Source: Candidatus Lithacetigena glycinireducens
GTDB lineage: Bacteria > Coprothermobacterota > HKB111
Direction: 5' to 3'
Assembly (NCBI GenBank): GCA_018725485.1
Contig: QLUP01000043.1
Coordinates: forward strand, 1-7,994
Length of the DNA stretch: 7,994 bases
Shown: piece by piece, positions 1-7,509 of the stretch
Position numbering within the stretch: position 1 is the stretch's first letter
Layout of the letters: every line of letters begins with the position of its first letter
The notes under the pieces: generated by a model
Databases searched by the model: none
The model's input: the letters and a program-made list of their open reading frames with translations, nothing else
What the model was told of the DNA's origin: nothing
Position numbers and translations under genes: made by a program

Positions 1-11
1 AGAACATACCA

Positions 12-40
12 TTGTAAAATGCTTATATATATGTTAAAAT
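12..40 (+). promoter_or_regulatory. Candidate sigma-70-like promoter for the gyrB operon
   Basis: A -35-like TTGTAA at 12-17 is followed after 17 bases by TAAAAT at 35-40, and a TG one base upstream of that hexamer would make an extended -10. A second -10-like hexamer, TATTAT, lies at 42-47 but has no well-placed -35. The stretch is very AT-rich, so chance matches are likely. The TATATATA run at 24-31 would read as a TATA box if the host were an archaeon. No transcription data support either reading. Confidence 0.4.
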
Positions 41-66
41 CTATTATAGTTTTTATTTTTATTAAC

Positions 67-71
67 GGAGG
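67..71 (+). promoter_or_regulatory. Ribosome-binding site of gyrB, long spacing
   Basis: GGAGG lies 13 bases before the ATG at 85, longer than the usual 5-9. No alternative start fits better: an in-frame TAA at 73-75 blocks extension upstream, and the protein aligns with the GyrB family from its first residues. Confidence 0.6.
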
Positions 72-84
72 ATAAACTACTTTT

Positions 85-1977
85 ATGCTCGACACTTCGT
101 ATACCGCCAGCGATATTTTAGTGCTTGAAGGTTTGGAAGGAGTGAGAAAAAGACCAGCTATGTATATAGGTACCACCGGACCAGCTGGTCTAAATCATTT
201 AATACTGGAAGTAATAGATAATTCCATAGATGAAGCCATGGCTGGTTTCTGTAAAGAAATCAAGGTATTCATTAATAAAGGTAATACTGTGGAAGTTATT
301 GATGATGGCAGAGGGATTCCAGTAGATATTCATCAACAGTTGGGTATATCTGCACTGGAAGTGGTTATGACCAAGCTTCATGCCGGGGGAAAGTTTAATG
401 GCAAGGTTTACCGGGTTTCTGGTGGTTTGCATGGGGTGGGCGTGTCGGTGGTAAATGCCCTTTCGGACTGGTTAGTTGTTGAGGTAAAAAGAGATGGTCA
501 CATTTACCGTCAGAGATACGAAAGAGGGATACCGGTAACTCCTGTAGAAATTGTAGATACCTCTCTTTTTCGGGGTACAAAAATAAGGTTTAAACCGGAC
601 CCTTTAATATTTGAAAAAACCGAATTTGATTATAACCTCATCAGAGATAGAATTGAAGAGCTGGCTTACCTTAATAAGGGGCTAATGATTACCCTGGAAG
701 ATAGAAGGGTAAAAAAAGAGGAGACTTTTCTTTTTGAAGGGGGTATTAGCTCTTTTATCACCACCCTGATAAACGAAGGTAACCAATCACTACAAGACGA
801 ACCTTTGTATATACTGAAACAGGAAGATGGGGTTATTATAGAATCAGCTTTAATATATACTGAAAATACCGAAGGAAGAATACTCAGTTTTGCTAACTCT
901 ATAAATACTCAAGAGGGAGGAACCCACCTTATAGGGTTTAGAGGGGGGCTTTTAAAAGCTATTACTGCTTATGCTAAATCTCAGAAGATAGTTACCGAGG
1001 AGCCTATTTCTTCTGAAGATGTTAGGGAAGGATTATACGCGGTGATATCCATTCGCCTACCAGATCCTGAATTTGAAGGGCAAACTAAAACTAAACTCGG
1101 TAATGTAAAAATCCGGGGGATTGTGGAAAAAGTCATTTATGAGGATGTGCTTACCTATTTTGAGAGAAACCCCGAGTCAGCCCGAAAAATAATAGACCGA
1201 GTTTTGCTTTCTTACAAATCCCGCCAAGCAGCTAAAAAAGCCCGGGAGCTTACCAGGAAAAAGGTTCAACTGGAATCAAGCCAATTACCGGGAAAACTGG
1301 CTGAATGCAGTGAGAAAGACCCTAAACTCCGAGAAATATTTATTGTGGAAGGAGAGTCAGCGGGTGGCTCTGCGAAACAAGCCAGGGACAGGTTGTTCCA
1401 GGCAATTTTACCCCTTAAAGGAAAAATCCTTAATGTGGAAAAAACTAACCTTAACAAAGTTATAGATAACAGCGAGATTCAATCAATCATAGGGTCCTTA
1501 GGCGTGGGTATGGGAGAGAGGTTAAACCTTAATGGTTTACGATACCATAAGGTAGTTATAATGACTGATGCTGATGTTGATGGGTCTCACATCCGAACCC
1601 TTATACTGACACTTTTTTATCGTTATTTCCGTGAACTGATTGATGCTGGTTATGTTTATATTGCTCAGCCACCTTTATACAAGGTGTCCAGAGGTAAACA
1701 GGTTAATTATTTTTATAGCGATGCTGAACTGGCAGAGTATTCCGAAAAATACGATGGACACTTTGAAATACAGAGGTTTAAAGGTTTGGGAGAAATGAGC
1801 GCAGACGAGCTCTGGATAACTACTATGGATCCCGAAAAAAGAACTTTATTAAAAGTAAAAATTGAAGATGCAGAAAGAGCGGCAGAAATTTTAAGTATTT
1901 GTATGGGTGAGAAAGTGGAGCCACGGAGGGATTTTATTGAAAAAAACGCCTTCCGGGTTAGAAATCTTGATGTTTAA
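85..1977 (+). CDS. gyrB: DNA gyrase subunit B (ATPase and Toprim subunit of type IIA topoisomerase)
   Basis: This is the ATP-hydrolysing subunit of a cytoplasmic type IIA topoisomerase. It pairs with the product of the next gene to pass one DNA duplex through another. At 630 residues it matches the short GyrB/ParE form, without the insert of about 170 residues found in proteobacterial GyrB. The N-terminal GHKL ATPase shows RKRPAMYIG (21-29), the catalytic Glu42 and Mg-binding Asn46 in [17 protein letters not shown] (73-79) and [15 protein letters not shown] (113-127). Arg136 and Thr165 match the coumarin-contact residues of E. coli GyrB. The transducer-domain QTKTKLGN (333-340) carries the ATP-contacting lysine. 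The Toprim domain has [12 protein letters not shown] (421-432, Glu422) and DADVDGSH (495-502). The C-terminal tail has [10 protein letters not shown] and [22 protein letters not shown] and GKILNVEK favour GyrB over ParE. The next gene starts 11 bases downstream. Confidence 0.95.
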   Translation: MLDTSYTASDILVLEGLEGVRKRPAMYIGTTGPAGLNHLILEVIDNSIDEAMAGFCKEIKVFINKGNTVEVIDDGRGIPVDIHQQLGISALEVVMTKLHAGGKFNGKVYRVSGGLHGVGVSVVNALSDWLVVEVKRDGHIYRQRYERGIPVTPVEIVDTSLFRGTKIRFKPDPLIFEKTEFDYNLIRDRIEELAYLNKGLMITLEDRRVKKEETFLFEGGISSFITTLINEGNQSLQDEPLYILKQEDGVIIESALIYTENTEGRILSFANSINTQEGGTHLIGFRGGLLKAITAYAKSQKIVTEEPISSEDVREGLYAVISIRLPDPEFEGQTKTKLGNVKIRGIVEKVIYEDVLTYFERNPESARKIIDRVLLSYKSRQAAKKARELTRKKVQLESSQLPGKLAECSEKDPKLREIFIVEGESAGGSAKQARDRLFQAILPLKGKILNVEKTNLNKVIDNSEIQSIIGSLGVGMGERLNLNGLRYHKVVIMTDADVDGSHIRTLILTLFYRYFRELIDAGYVYIAQPPLYKVSRGKQVNYFYSDAELAEYSEKYDGHFEIQRFKGLGEMSADELWITTMDPEKRTLLKVKIEDAERAAEILSICMGEKVEPRRDFIEKNAFRVRNLDV

Positions 1978-1982
1978 GGGAG
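1978..1982 (+). promoter_or_regulatory. Ribosome-binding site supporting the GTG start of gyrA
   Basis: GGGAG directly follows the gyrB stop codon and sits 6 bases before GTG at 1989. This supports the GTG start, and the protein then begins with the expected short segment before the conserved [11 protein letters not shown] motif. Confidence 0.65.
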
Positions 1983-1988
1983 AACAAA

Positions 1989-4397
1989 GTGGCTAAAAAT
2001 TTACTTAACATTTCTTTAGAACAGGAAGTAGAGGCATCTTATCTTGATTACGCCATGAGCGTCATTGTGGGGAGAGCTTTGCCAGATGTTCGTGATGGTT
2101 TAAAACCGGTGCAGAGAAGAATACTTCATGCCATGAATGAGCTGGGAAATGACCCTGATAAACCCTACAAAAAAAGTGCCCGTATAGTTGGAGAAGTATT
2201 AGGTAAATACCACCCTCACGGGGACACAGCAGTTTATGATTCTTTGACCAGAATGGCGCAACCTTTTTCTTATAGACAGCCTCTTATTGATGGGCATGGC
2301 AACTTTGGCTCTATTGATGGAGATACACCTGCAGCCATGAGATATACCGAAGTGCGGATGTCCTGGGCAGCTATGGAGATGCTGAAAGATTTAAATTTTG
2401 ATACCGTTGAATTTATTCCTAACTTCGATGGAACTTTGAAAGAACCCACAGTTTTACCCTGCAGATTACCCAATCTACTGATTAATGGGGCTTCCGGGAT
2501 AGCCGTAGGTATGGCCACTTCCATTCCTCCTCACAATCTCGGCGAAGTAATTAAGGCTTGCTTAGCTCTACTGGACAACGATGACCTGTCCATAGATGAG
2601 TTGATGAACTATATTAAAGGACCCGATTTTCCTACCGGGGGGATAGTACTTGATAAAAATAGAATACTGGAATCCTATAAAACTGGCCGTGGGATTTTAA
2701 CGGTACAAGGCAAAGTAACTGAGGAAAAGCATAAAGATAAAACGAGTTTAATAGTTAATGAAATACCTTATATGGTCAATAAATCTCAACTGGTGGCAAA
2801 AATTGCTGACCTGATAAAAGATAAAAAGTTAAGCGGGGCCACCGAGGTAAGAGATGAGTCCGACAAAAGAGGTATTCGGGTGGTAGTTGAACTTAAAAAA
2901 GATGCTAACTTTCAACTTCTAACCAGGCAACTTTATAAATATACTCAACTACAAACCTCATTTAGTATAAATTTGTTGGCAATTGTGCATGTAGCTCCCA
3001 GATTACTGAACATCAAAGATTTGCTAATATACTTTTTGAACCATAGAAACGAAGTGGTTATCAGAAGATCTCAATTTGAATTAAAAAAACTCAGTCTTAA
3101 AAAACACCTTCTGGATGGAGTTTTAATGGCTTTGAGTAATCTGGATGAAGTTATTGAGATAATTAAGAGTTCATCTACACCCGAAGAAGCCAGAAATCGA
3201 CTTATAAATAGATTTGCTCTATCTAGAGAACAGGCCGAAGCAATTCTGGATATTAAACTGGAAAGATTAACCCGCCTGGAAAGCGATAAACTTATTAATG
3301 AAATTAAGGGGATAGAAGAAAGGATTGATTATCTTAACCAGCTCCTGGCTAACCCGGAGATGGTGAAAAATGAAATCAGGAAGGAACTTATAGAACTTGA
3401 CAAAAAATTCACTACTCCCAGGCTGTCGGTGATTCAAAACTACCACGAAGAAGTGCAGGATATTGATTTGATACCTGACGAACCGCTCATTATTTACCTG
3501 ACTGAAAATGGTTATTTAAAAGAATTACTATTAACCAATCGCCCAAGTTCATCTCTGGGGAGCGCTGAAGAAGATTTAATTGAGGGCAGATATATACTGA
3601 CAACAATGAAATCACCTGTTTTCTTATTTACCAATAAGGGAAAAGGGTATAAGCTATTTCCCTACCATCTACCCGAAGTAGTTAAGGGGAATCGAGGGTT
3701 GAATTTACAAGGATTGCTGGAATTAGATGCTGAGGAAAAAGTAGTCGCTTTAGCAACTATCTCCAGTGAAAAAGTATTGCTTATGACCTTAAAAGGAAGA
3801 CTCAAAGCAGTGAAATCGTCCTCATTAAACAGTTTGAGCAAGAGGGGAACCAGGGTTATGAACATATTACCCGGAGATGAGTTTGCTTATGCTCGAGAAA
3901 TCAACTCCACCGATGAAGTGATTGTATATTCAAATGAAGGTAAAGCCAATCGTTTCCCGGGTATCAAGGTGCCGGTTAAGGGATTGAAAGCCCAGGGTGT
4001 TTTGGGGATGAGAACTGAGAAAATATTAGGTATGACAGTTTTAAAGCCCGATGAGTATATACTCACCCTTACCAATAAAGGTTATATGAAATTAGTAGAT
4101 AGAGAAGAAATTCCCAGCAGGGGAGTACGCAGTAAAGGGTTGATGCTCCAGAAACCCTCAAGCAGAACTGGGTCCTTAATAGGGGTTTATGGAATACTTA
4201 AAAGTGGACTGGATTTTAACCTTTATACAAAGAGCGGTAAATGCGTTAAATCTAACACCAGCATGTTTAAACTTTTAAAACGAACCCATAAAGGGACCAA
4301 GCCCGGTAGCGATAAAATAAAGATTTCTGCGGTTTCTTATATAGTACTTAAGAAGTGGAAATGCCTTTTAGATACCTTGAACATACTGCCGACATAG
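1989..4397 (+). CDS. gyrA: DNA gyrase subunit A / ParC-type topoisomerase subunit without a canonical GyrA box
   Basis: This is the DNA-cleaving subunit of the type IIA topoisomerase, the partner of the preceding GyrB. The 802 residues match GyrA length. The winged-helix core has [20 protein letters not shown] (17-36), the quinolone-region motif [11 protein letters not shown] (74-84; Thr80 and Asp84 align with E. coli Ser83 and Asp87) and the catalytic Tyr119 in [23 protein letters not shown] (170-183) and the EIPYMVNK tower segment follow. The charged helical region from about 355 to 475 includes the coiled coil. The C-terminal domain, from about residue 497, shows about six beta-pinwheel repeats, for example [10 protein letters not shown] and LTNKGYMKL. 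Where gyrases carry the QRRGGKG-like GyrA box, this protein reads [12 protein letters not shown] (518-529), so wrapping and negative supercoiling may be weak and a topoisomerase IV-like role is possible. The gene starts with GTG. Its last 37-43 bases overlap archease, and the tail after about residue 787 looks unlike family sequence. Confidence 0.92.
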   Translation: MAKNLLNISLEQEVEASYLDYAMSVIVGRALPDVRDGLKPVQRRILHAMNELGNDPDKPYKKSARIVGEVLGKYHPHGDTAVYDSLTRMAQPFSYRQPLIDGHGNFGSIDGDTPAAMRYTEVRMSWAAMEMLKDLNFDTVEFIPNFDGTLKEPTVLPCRLPNLLINGASGIAVGMATSIPPHNLGEVIKACLALLDNDDLSIDELMNYIKGPDFPTGGIVLDKNRILESYKTGRGILTVQGKVTEEKHKDKTSLIVNEIPYMVNKSQLVAKIADLIKDKKLSGATEVRDESDKRGIRVVVELKKDANFQLLTRQLYKYTQLQTSFSINLLAIVHVAPRLLNIKDLLIYFLNHRNEVVIRRSQFELKKLSLKKHLLDGVLMALSNLDEVIEIIKSSSTPEEARNRLINRFALSREQAEAILDIKLERLTRLESDKLINEIKGIEERIDYLNQLLANPEMVKNEIRKELIELDKKFTTPRLSVIQNYHEEVQDIDLIPDEPLIIYLTENGYLKELLLTNRPSSSLGSAEEDLIEGRYILTTMKSPVFLFTNKGKGYKLFPYHLPEVVKGNRGLNLQGLLELDAEEKVVALATISSEKVLLMTLKGRLKAVKSSSLNSLSKRGTRVMNILPGDEFAYAREINSTDEVIVYSNEGKANRFPGIKVPVKGLKAQGVLGMRTEKILGMTVLKPDEYILTLTNKGYMKLVDREEIPSRGVRSKGLMLQKPSSRTGSLIGVYGILKSGLDFNLYTKSGKCVKSNTSMFKLLKRTHKGTKPGSDKIKISAVSYIVLKKWKCLLDTLNILPT

Positions 4398-4768
4398 GGA
4401 TAGAAGCCTGGGGCGAAAGTAAGGAACAAGCTATAGAAGAGATATGCCTGGCTTTGGCAAACCTTATATATGATACCGAGGAAGTAAAAACCCGGGAATT
4501 CAGGGAAATAATAGTAGATTCCAGGACCAATGCTGGTAAAATAGTAGACCTGTTAAGTAAAATATTATATTTAATTGATGGCGAGGATTTTCTCATCCGG
4601 GAAGTAAAAGTAGATAGCTTTAAGCCACTAATAGTGATAGTTGGGGGAGAACCATTGAACCCCTCGCTACATAAAATGAAAGGCATAGTCAAAGCTGTTA
4701 CTCACTATGAAGCATCTTTCAGGAAAAAAGGAAATACTTACAGGGCAAGGGTTTATCTGGATATTTAG
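4355..4768 (+). CDS. Archease, activator of the RtcB RNA ligase
   Basis: Archease is a small cytoplasmic protein that binds a divalent metal, speeds RtcB guanylylation and turnover, and widens its nucleotide use. The next gene is rtcB, a standard pairing. The 137 residues match family length. The N terminus has [16 protein letters not shown], with the conserved Asp13 of the HTAD motif. Asp40, the [10 protein letters not shown] segment (109-118) and the C-terminal RARVYLDI with Asp136 next to last are also typical; acidic residues at the two ends are the known metal ligands of the family. Two starts are possible: GTG at 4355, or ATG at 4361 giving 135 residues and the usual [11 protein letters not shown] beginning. 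I slightly favour 4361. Neither has a good ribosome-binding site, so translation is probably coupled to the overlapping gyrA gene. Confidence 0.93.
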   Translation: MEMPFRYLEHTADIGIEAWGESKEQAIEEICLALANLIYDTEEVKTREFREIIVDSRTNAGKIVDLLSKILYLIDGEDFLIREVKVDSFKPLIVIVGGEPLNPSLHKMKGIVKAVTHYEASFRKKGNTYRARVYLDI

Positions 4769-4775
4769 GAGGTGA
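4767..4775 (+). promoter_or_regulatory. Near-perfect Shine-Dalgarno site of rtcB, overlapping the archease stop
   Basis: AGGAGGTGA matches the full complement of the usual bacterial 16S rRNA 3' end, with 6 bases from GGAGG to the ATG at 4779. It overlaps the archease TAG at 4766-4768, so a ribosome ending archease is placed at the rtcB start. It is the strongest ribosome-binding site in the window, which suggests that the ligase is made in excess over archease. Confidence 0.8.
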
Positions 4776-4778
4776 ACT

Positions 4779-6233
4779 ATGAATAAGTGGAAAGGTTCAT
4801 CCAGGCGGATTGATGATTATAGAATTATTATTCCACCAGAATATAAACCGGGTATGAAAGTACCGGGGATTATATATGTTGATGAAGGGTTATGGGAAAC
4901 CACCAGGGAAGAGCAAGCCCCTGAACAGGTGGCTAATGTAGCCACTCTCCCAGGACTATTGAAATATTCCTTAGCCATGCCTGATATACATTGGGGCTAT
5001 GGTTTCCCTATCGGTGGCGTTGCTGCTTTCGAAACTGCTGATGGCATCATCACCCCGGGTGGTATTGGTTACGATATAAACTGCGGCGTTCGGTTATTAA
5101 GAACTGATCTCACCCTCGATGAGGTAAAAAACAAAATCGAATTGTTGCTGGAGACAATGTTTAGAAATGTGCCTTCCGGACTTGGTTCCAAGGGAAAAGT
5201 AAAGGTCAACCAGAACGAACTCGATTCAGTTCTAACCAAAGGCGCACGCTTTGCCGTGGAAAGAGGCTATGGAACTAAAGAAGACCTGGTTTTCACTGAA
5301 GAAAATGGTGAAATGAAAGGAGCTGACCCACAGGCAGTTAGCCTGGAGGCTAAAAGAAGGGGTTTTCCCCAGCTCGGCTCACTGGGATCAGGAAACCACT
5401 TTCTGGAGATTCAGGTCGTTGATACTATTTATGATGAAAAAACAGCTGATGCTTTTGGTTTAAAAGAAGGTCAAATAACCTTTCTTATACATAGCGGCTC
5501 CCGTGGGTTAGGACACCAGGTAGCTACCGATTATATTAAGATTATGGAAAGAGCTTCTCAGAAATACCAGATTAAGTTAGTTGATAGACAGTTAGCCTGC
5601 ACCCCCCTTAATTCTGAAGAAGGAAAAAAATATTTTTCGGCTATGGTGGGGGCTGCCAATTATGCCTGGGCAAACCGTCAGATGATAACTCACTGGGTCA
5701 GGGAATCTTTTGAAGAAGTGTTCAAGTCTTCCTGGGAAAAACTTGGATTAAAACAGGTGTATGATGTAGCGCATAATATTGCTAAGATAGAAAAACATAT
5801 TGTTGATGGGGTAGAGAAAGAGCTTATAGTTCATCGAAAAGGAGCTACCCGAGCATTCCCGGTAGGAAGACCTGAAATCCCTGATTTTTATAAAAATGTA
5901 GGCCAACCTGTTCTTATACCCGGTGATATGGGAAGATATTCCTATGTGCTGGTGGGAACTCAGAAAGGGTTGGAGGAAACCTGGGGTTCTACCTGTCATG
6001 GTGCGGGTAGAGTGATGTCTCGTACAGCAACTAAGAAAGGATTCAGTGTGCAAGAATTGATAGAATCTTTGAAAAAGAAGGGCATATTAGTAAAAGCGGA
6101 AAGTAAAGAAACCCTGGTTGAAGAAGCTCCAGAAGCCTATAAAGATGTGAGTGAGGTAGTAAATGTAGTCCACGGAGCAGGCATTTCTCGCAAAGTATGC
6201 CGGATGAAACCTTTAGGGGTTACTAAAGGCTAA
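4779..6233 (+). CDS. rtcB: RNA-splicing ligase RtcB (3'-phosphate/5'-hydroxyl ligase)
   Basis: RtcB joins RNA 2',3'-cyclic phosphate or 3'-phosphate ends to 5'-hydroxyl ends using GTP and Mn2+. It splices tRNA in archaea and repairs cleaved tRNA or rRNA in bacteria. All active-site motifs are present, with numbering 3-4 ahead of Pyrococcus horikoshii RtcB: GYDINCGVR with Asp99 and Cys102 (metal), GSGNHFLE with Asn206, His207 and Glu210, His238 in IHSGSRGLGHQ, His332 in DVAHNIAKIEKH, and His407 in STCHGAGR, the residue that takes the GMP. The C terminus RMKPLGVTKG is typical. The full 484 residues match the family (about 480) and no intein interrupts it, although RtcB is a common intein site. 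No rtcA or rtcR-like regulator is visible nearby. The presence of archease suggests a multiple-turnover ligase. Confidence 0.97.
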   Translation: MNKWKGSSRRIDDYRIIIPPEYKPGMKVPGIIYVDEGLWETTREEQAPEQVANVATLPGLLKYSLAMPDIHWGYGFPIGGVAAFETADGIITPGGIGYDINCGVRLLRTDLTLDEVKNKIELLLETMFRNVPSGLGSKGKVKVNQNELDSVLTKGARFAVERGYGTKEDLVFTEENGEMKGADPQAVSLEAKRRGFPQLGSLGSGNHFLEIQVVDTIYDEKTADAFGLKEGQITFLIHSGSRGLGHQVATDYIKIMERASQKYQIKLVDRQLACTPLNSEEGKKYFSAMVGAANYAWANRQMITHWVRESFEEVFKSSWEKLGLKQVYDVAHNIAKIEKHIVDGVEKELIVHRKGATRAFPVGRPEIPDFYKNVGQPVLIPGDMGRYSYVLVGTQKGLEETWGSTCHGAGRVMSRTATKKGFSVQELIESLKKKGILVKAESKETLVEEAPEAYKDVSEVVNVVHGAGISRKVCRMKPLGVTKG

Positions 6234-6285
6234 AAGGACTAACTTAAATGAGAAAATTAAATAGATGCAAGAATAGAATAAAGGT

Positions 6286-6291
6286 AGGTGA
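6286..6291 (+). promoter_or_regulatory. Ribosome-binding site of the S-adenosylmethionine synthetase
   Basis: AGGTGA lies 6 bases before ATG at 6298 and fixes that start. The rest of the 64-base gap after rtcB is AT-rich. It is too short for a SAM riboswitch, and I see no strong hairpin or terminator in it, so read-through from rtcB is likely. Confidence 0.7.
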
Positions 6292-6297
6292 CTTACT

Positions 6298-7506
6298 ATG
6301 GGAGAAATAACTATTGAGTTTTTGAAAGCTAATCCTGTAGCGGAGCAGGAGGTAGAATTAGTAGAAAGAAAAGGCGTGGGTCATCCCGACCATATAGTTG
6401 ACGCCATAATGGATAGAATATCACAACGATTATCCCAGTATTACCGCTCCAGGTTTGGCAGGGTTCTACATCATAATATAGATAAAGCACTGTTAGTGGC
6501 CGGAGGCGCAGAGACCAGGTTCGGAGGCGGGGAAGTTACCTCACCAATGTTATTTGTTTTTGGTGATAGGGCAACCACCGAATATGCAGGAGAAAAAATA
6601 CCGGTGGCTGAATTTGCCATTGATTCTGCTAAAAAGTGGTTTAAGGAAGAACTAAGGTTTGTTGATCCTGATTGTCATGTTACCTATCAGGTGGAGATAA
6701 AACCAGCTTCTATAGAACTATCGTCAATATTTGACAGCTCCGCTGAAATACTGAAAGCTAATGATACCTCGGCGGCAGTCGGTTATGCGCCTTTATCCCC
6801 TACGGAAAAGCTTGTGTTAGAGACCGAAAGGTTTTTGAATTCCAAGCAGTTTAAGGTAGAACATCCTGAAGTTGGTGAAGATATTAAGGTAATGGGTTTT
6901 CGAAACAAAAACCAATTATCCCTTACTGTAGCTATTGCTTTTGTGGATAAATATATTGCCTCAGAAAAAGAATATTTCTATAAAAAGGAAAAAATTGTTT
7001 CTCTGCTTCATGATAAGTTTGGTTCATCTTCAAATTTTAAAAACATCCGTTTTGATATTAACACTCTTGATAGAAAGGGTCTGGGCCTGTCAGGTGTGTA
7101 TACTTCAGTTACCGGTACTTCCGCAGAAAATGGCGATTCCGGTCAGGTAGGAAGGGGTAACAGGGTTAACGGATTAATATCGCTTAATAGACCGATGGGA
7201 ACGGAAGCGGCAGCGGGTAAGAACCCGGTCTCACATGTCGGTAAAATTTACAATTTCCTAAGCCATGAAATCGCTGAAAATATCGTTAATGAGGTTCAGG
7301 GTATCAAAGAGGTGTATGTCTGGCTATGCAGTCAGATTAGCAAACCAGTTGATGAGCCCATGATTACCGCTGTTCAGATTATTCCACAACCAGGTATTGA
7401 TAGTGAGAAGGTTAGAAAATTAGCCCGAGAAACAACCCAAAAAGGCTTGGAAAGTATCCCGGATTTAATAGAAGAACTTATTGAGGGAAAGCGCTCAGCC
7501 TGCTAA
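6298..7506 (+). CDS. Archaeal-type S-adenosylmethionine synthetase (methionine adenosyltransferase)
   Basis: The enzyme makes S-adenosylmethionine, the main methyl donor, from ATP and methionine with release of phosphate and diphosphate. It belongs to the archaeal AdoMet synthetase family, which shares only short motifs with bacterial MetK. The 402 residues match the family's usual length of about 400. Visible markers are VERKGVGHPDHIVDAIMDRI (22-41, with the catalytic GHPD), DTSAAVGYAPLSPTEKLVLE (156-175), GTSAENGDSGQVGRGNRVNG (273-292) and RPMGTEAAAGKNPVSHVGKI (298-317), the last two forming the glycine-rich nucleotide and phosphate region. The ATG start follows a good ribosome-binding site, and the N terminus is complete. 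The gene follows rtcB after 64 bases and ends 3 bases before the convergent hydrolase stop. The family is standard in archaea and rare in bacteria, so transfer is possible. Confidence 0.95.
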   Translation: MGEITIEFLKANPVAEQEVELVERKGVGHPDHIVDAIMDRISQRLSQYYRSRFGRVLHHNIDKALLVAGGAETRFGGGEVTSPMLFVFGDRATTEYAGEKIPVAEFAIDSAKKWFKEELRFVDPDCHVTYQVEIKPASIELSSIFDSSAEILKANDTSAAVGYAPLSPTEKLVLETERFLNSKQFKVEHPEVGEDIKVMGFRNKNQLSLTVAIAFVDKYIASEKEYFYKKEKIVSLLHDKFGSSSNFKNIRFDINTLDRKGLGLSGVYTSVTGTSAENGDSGQVGRGNRVNGLISLNRPMGTEAAAGKNPVSHVGKIYNFLSHEIAENIVNEVQGIKEVYVWLCSQISKPVDEPMITAVQIIPQPGIDSEKVRKLARETTQKGLESIPDLIEELIEGKRSAC

Positions 7507-7509
7507 AGC

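Noticed and set aside
85-1977. Possibility that the first gene is parE rather than gyrB
   Set aside because: [15 protein letters not shown] and the [12 protein letters not shown] tail fit GyrB better; the doubt remains mainly because the partner subunit lacks a GyrA box.
4348-4692. Minus-strand open frame of 114 codons
   Set aside because: It lies opposite archease, whose family motifs are clear, has no recognisable protein features, and no ribosome-binding context stands out.
4779-6233. Possible intein in RtcB
   Set aside because: The protein is of ordinary length, with all active-site motifs at the expected spacing and no inserted splicing-domain sequence.
6274-6279. TAGAAT as a -10 element for a separate synthetase promoter
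   Set aside because: No -35-like hexamer stands 16-18 bases upstream, and such hexamers are common in AT-rich spacers.
6234-6297. Possible SAM-sensing riboswitch before the synthetase
   Set aside because: The 64-base gap is too short for the common SAM riboswitch classes, shows no clear paired stems, and is largely A-rich.
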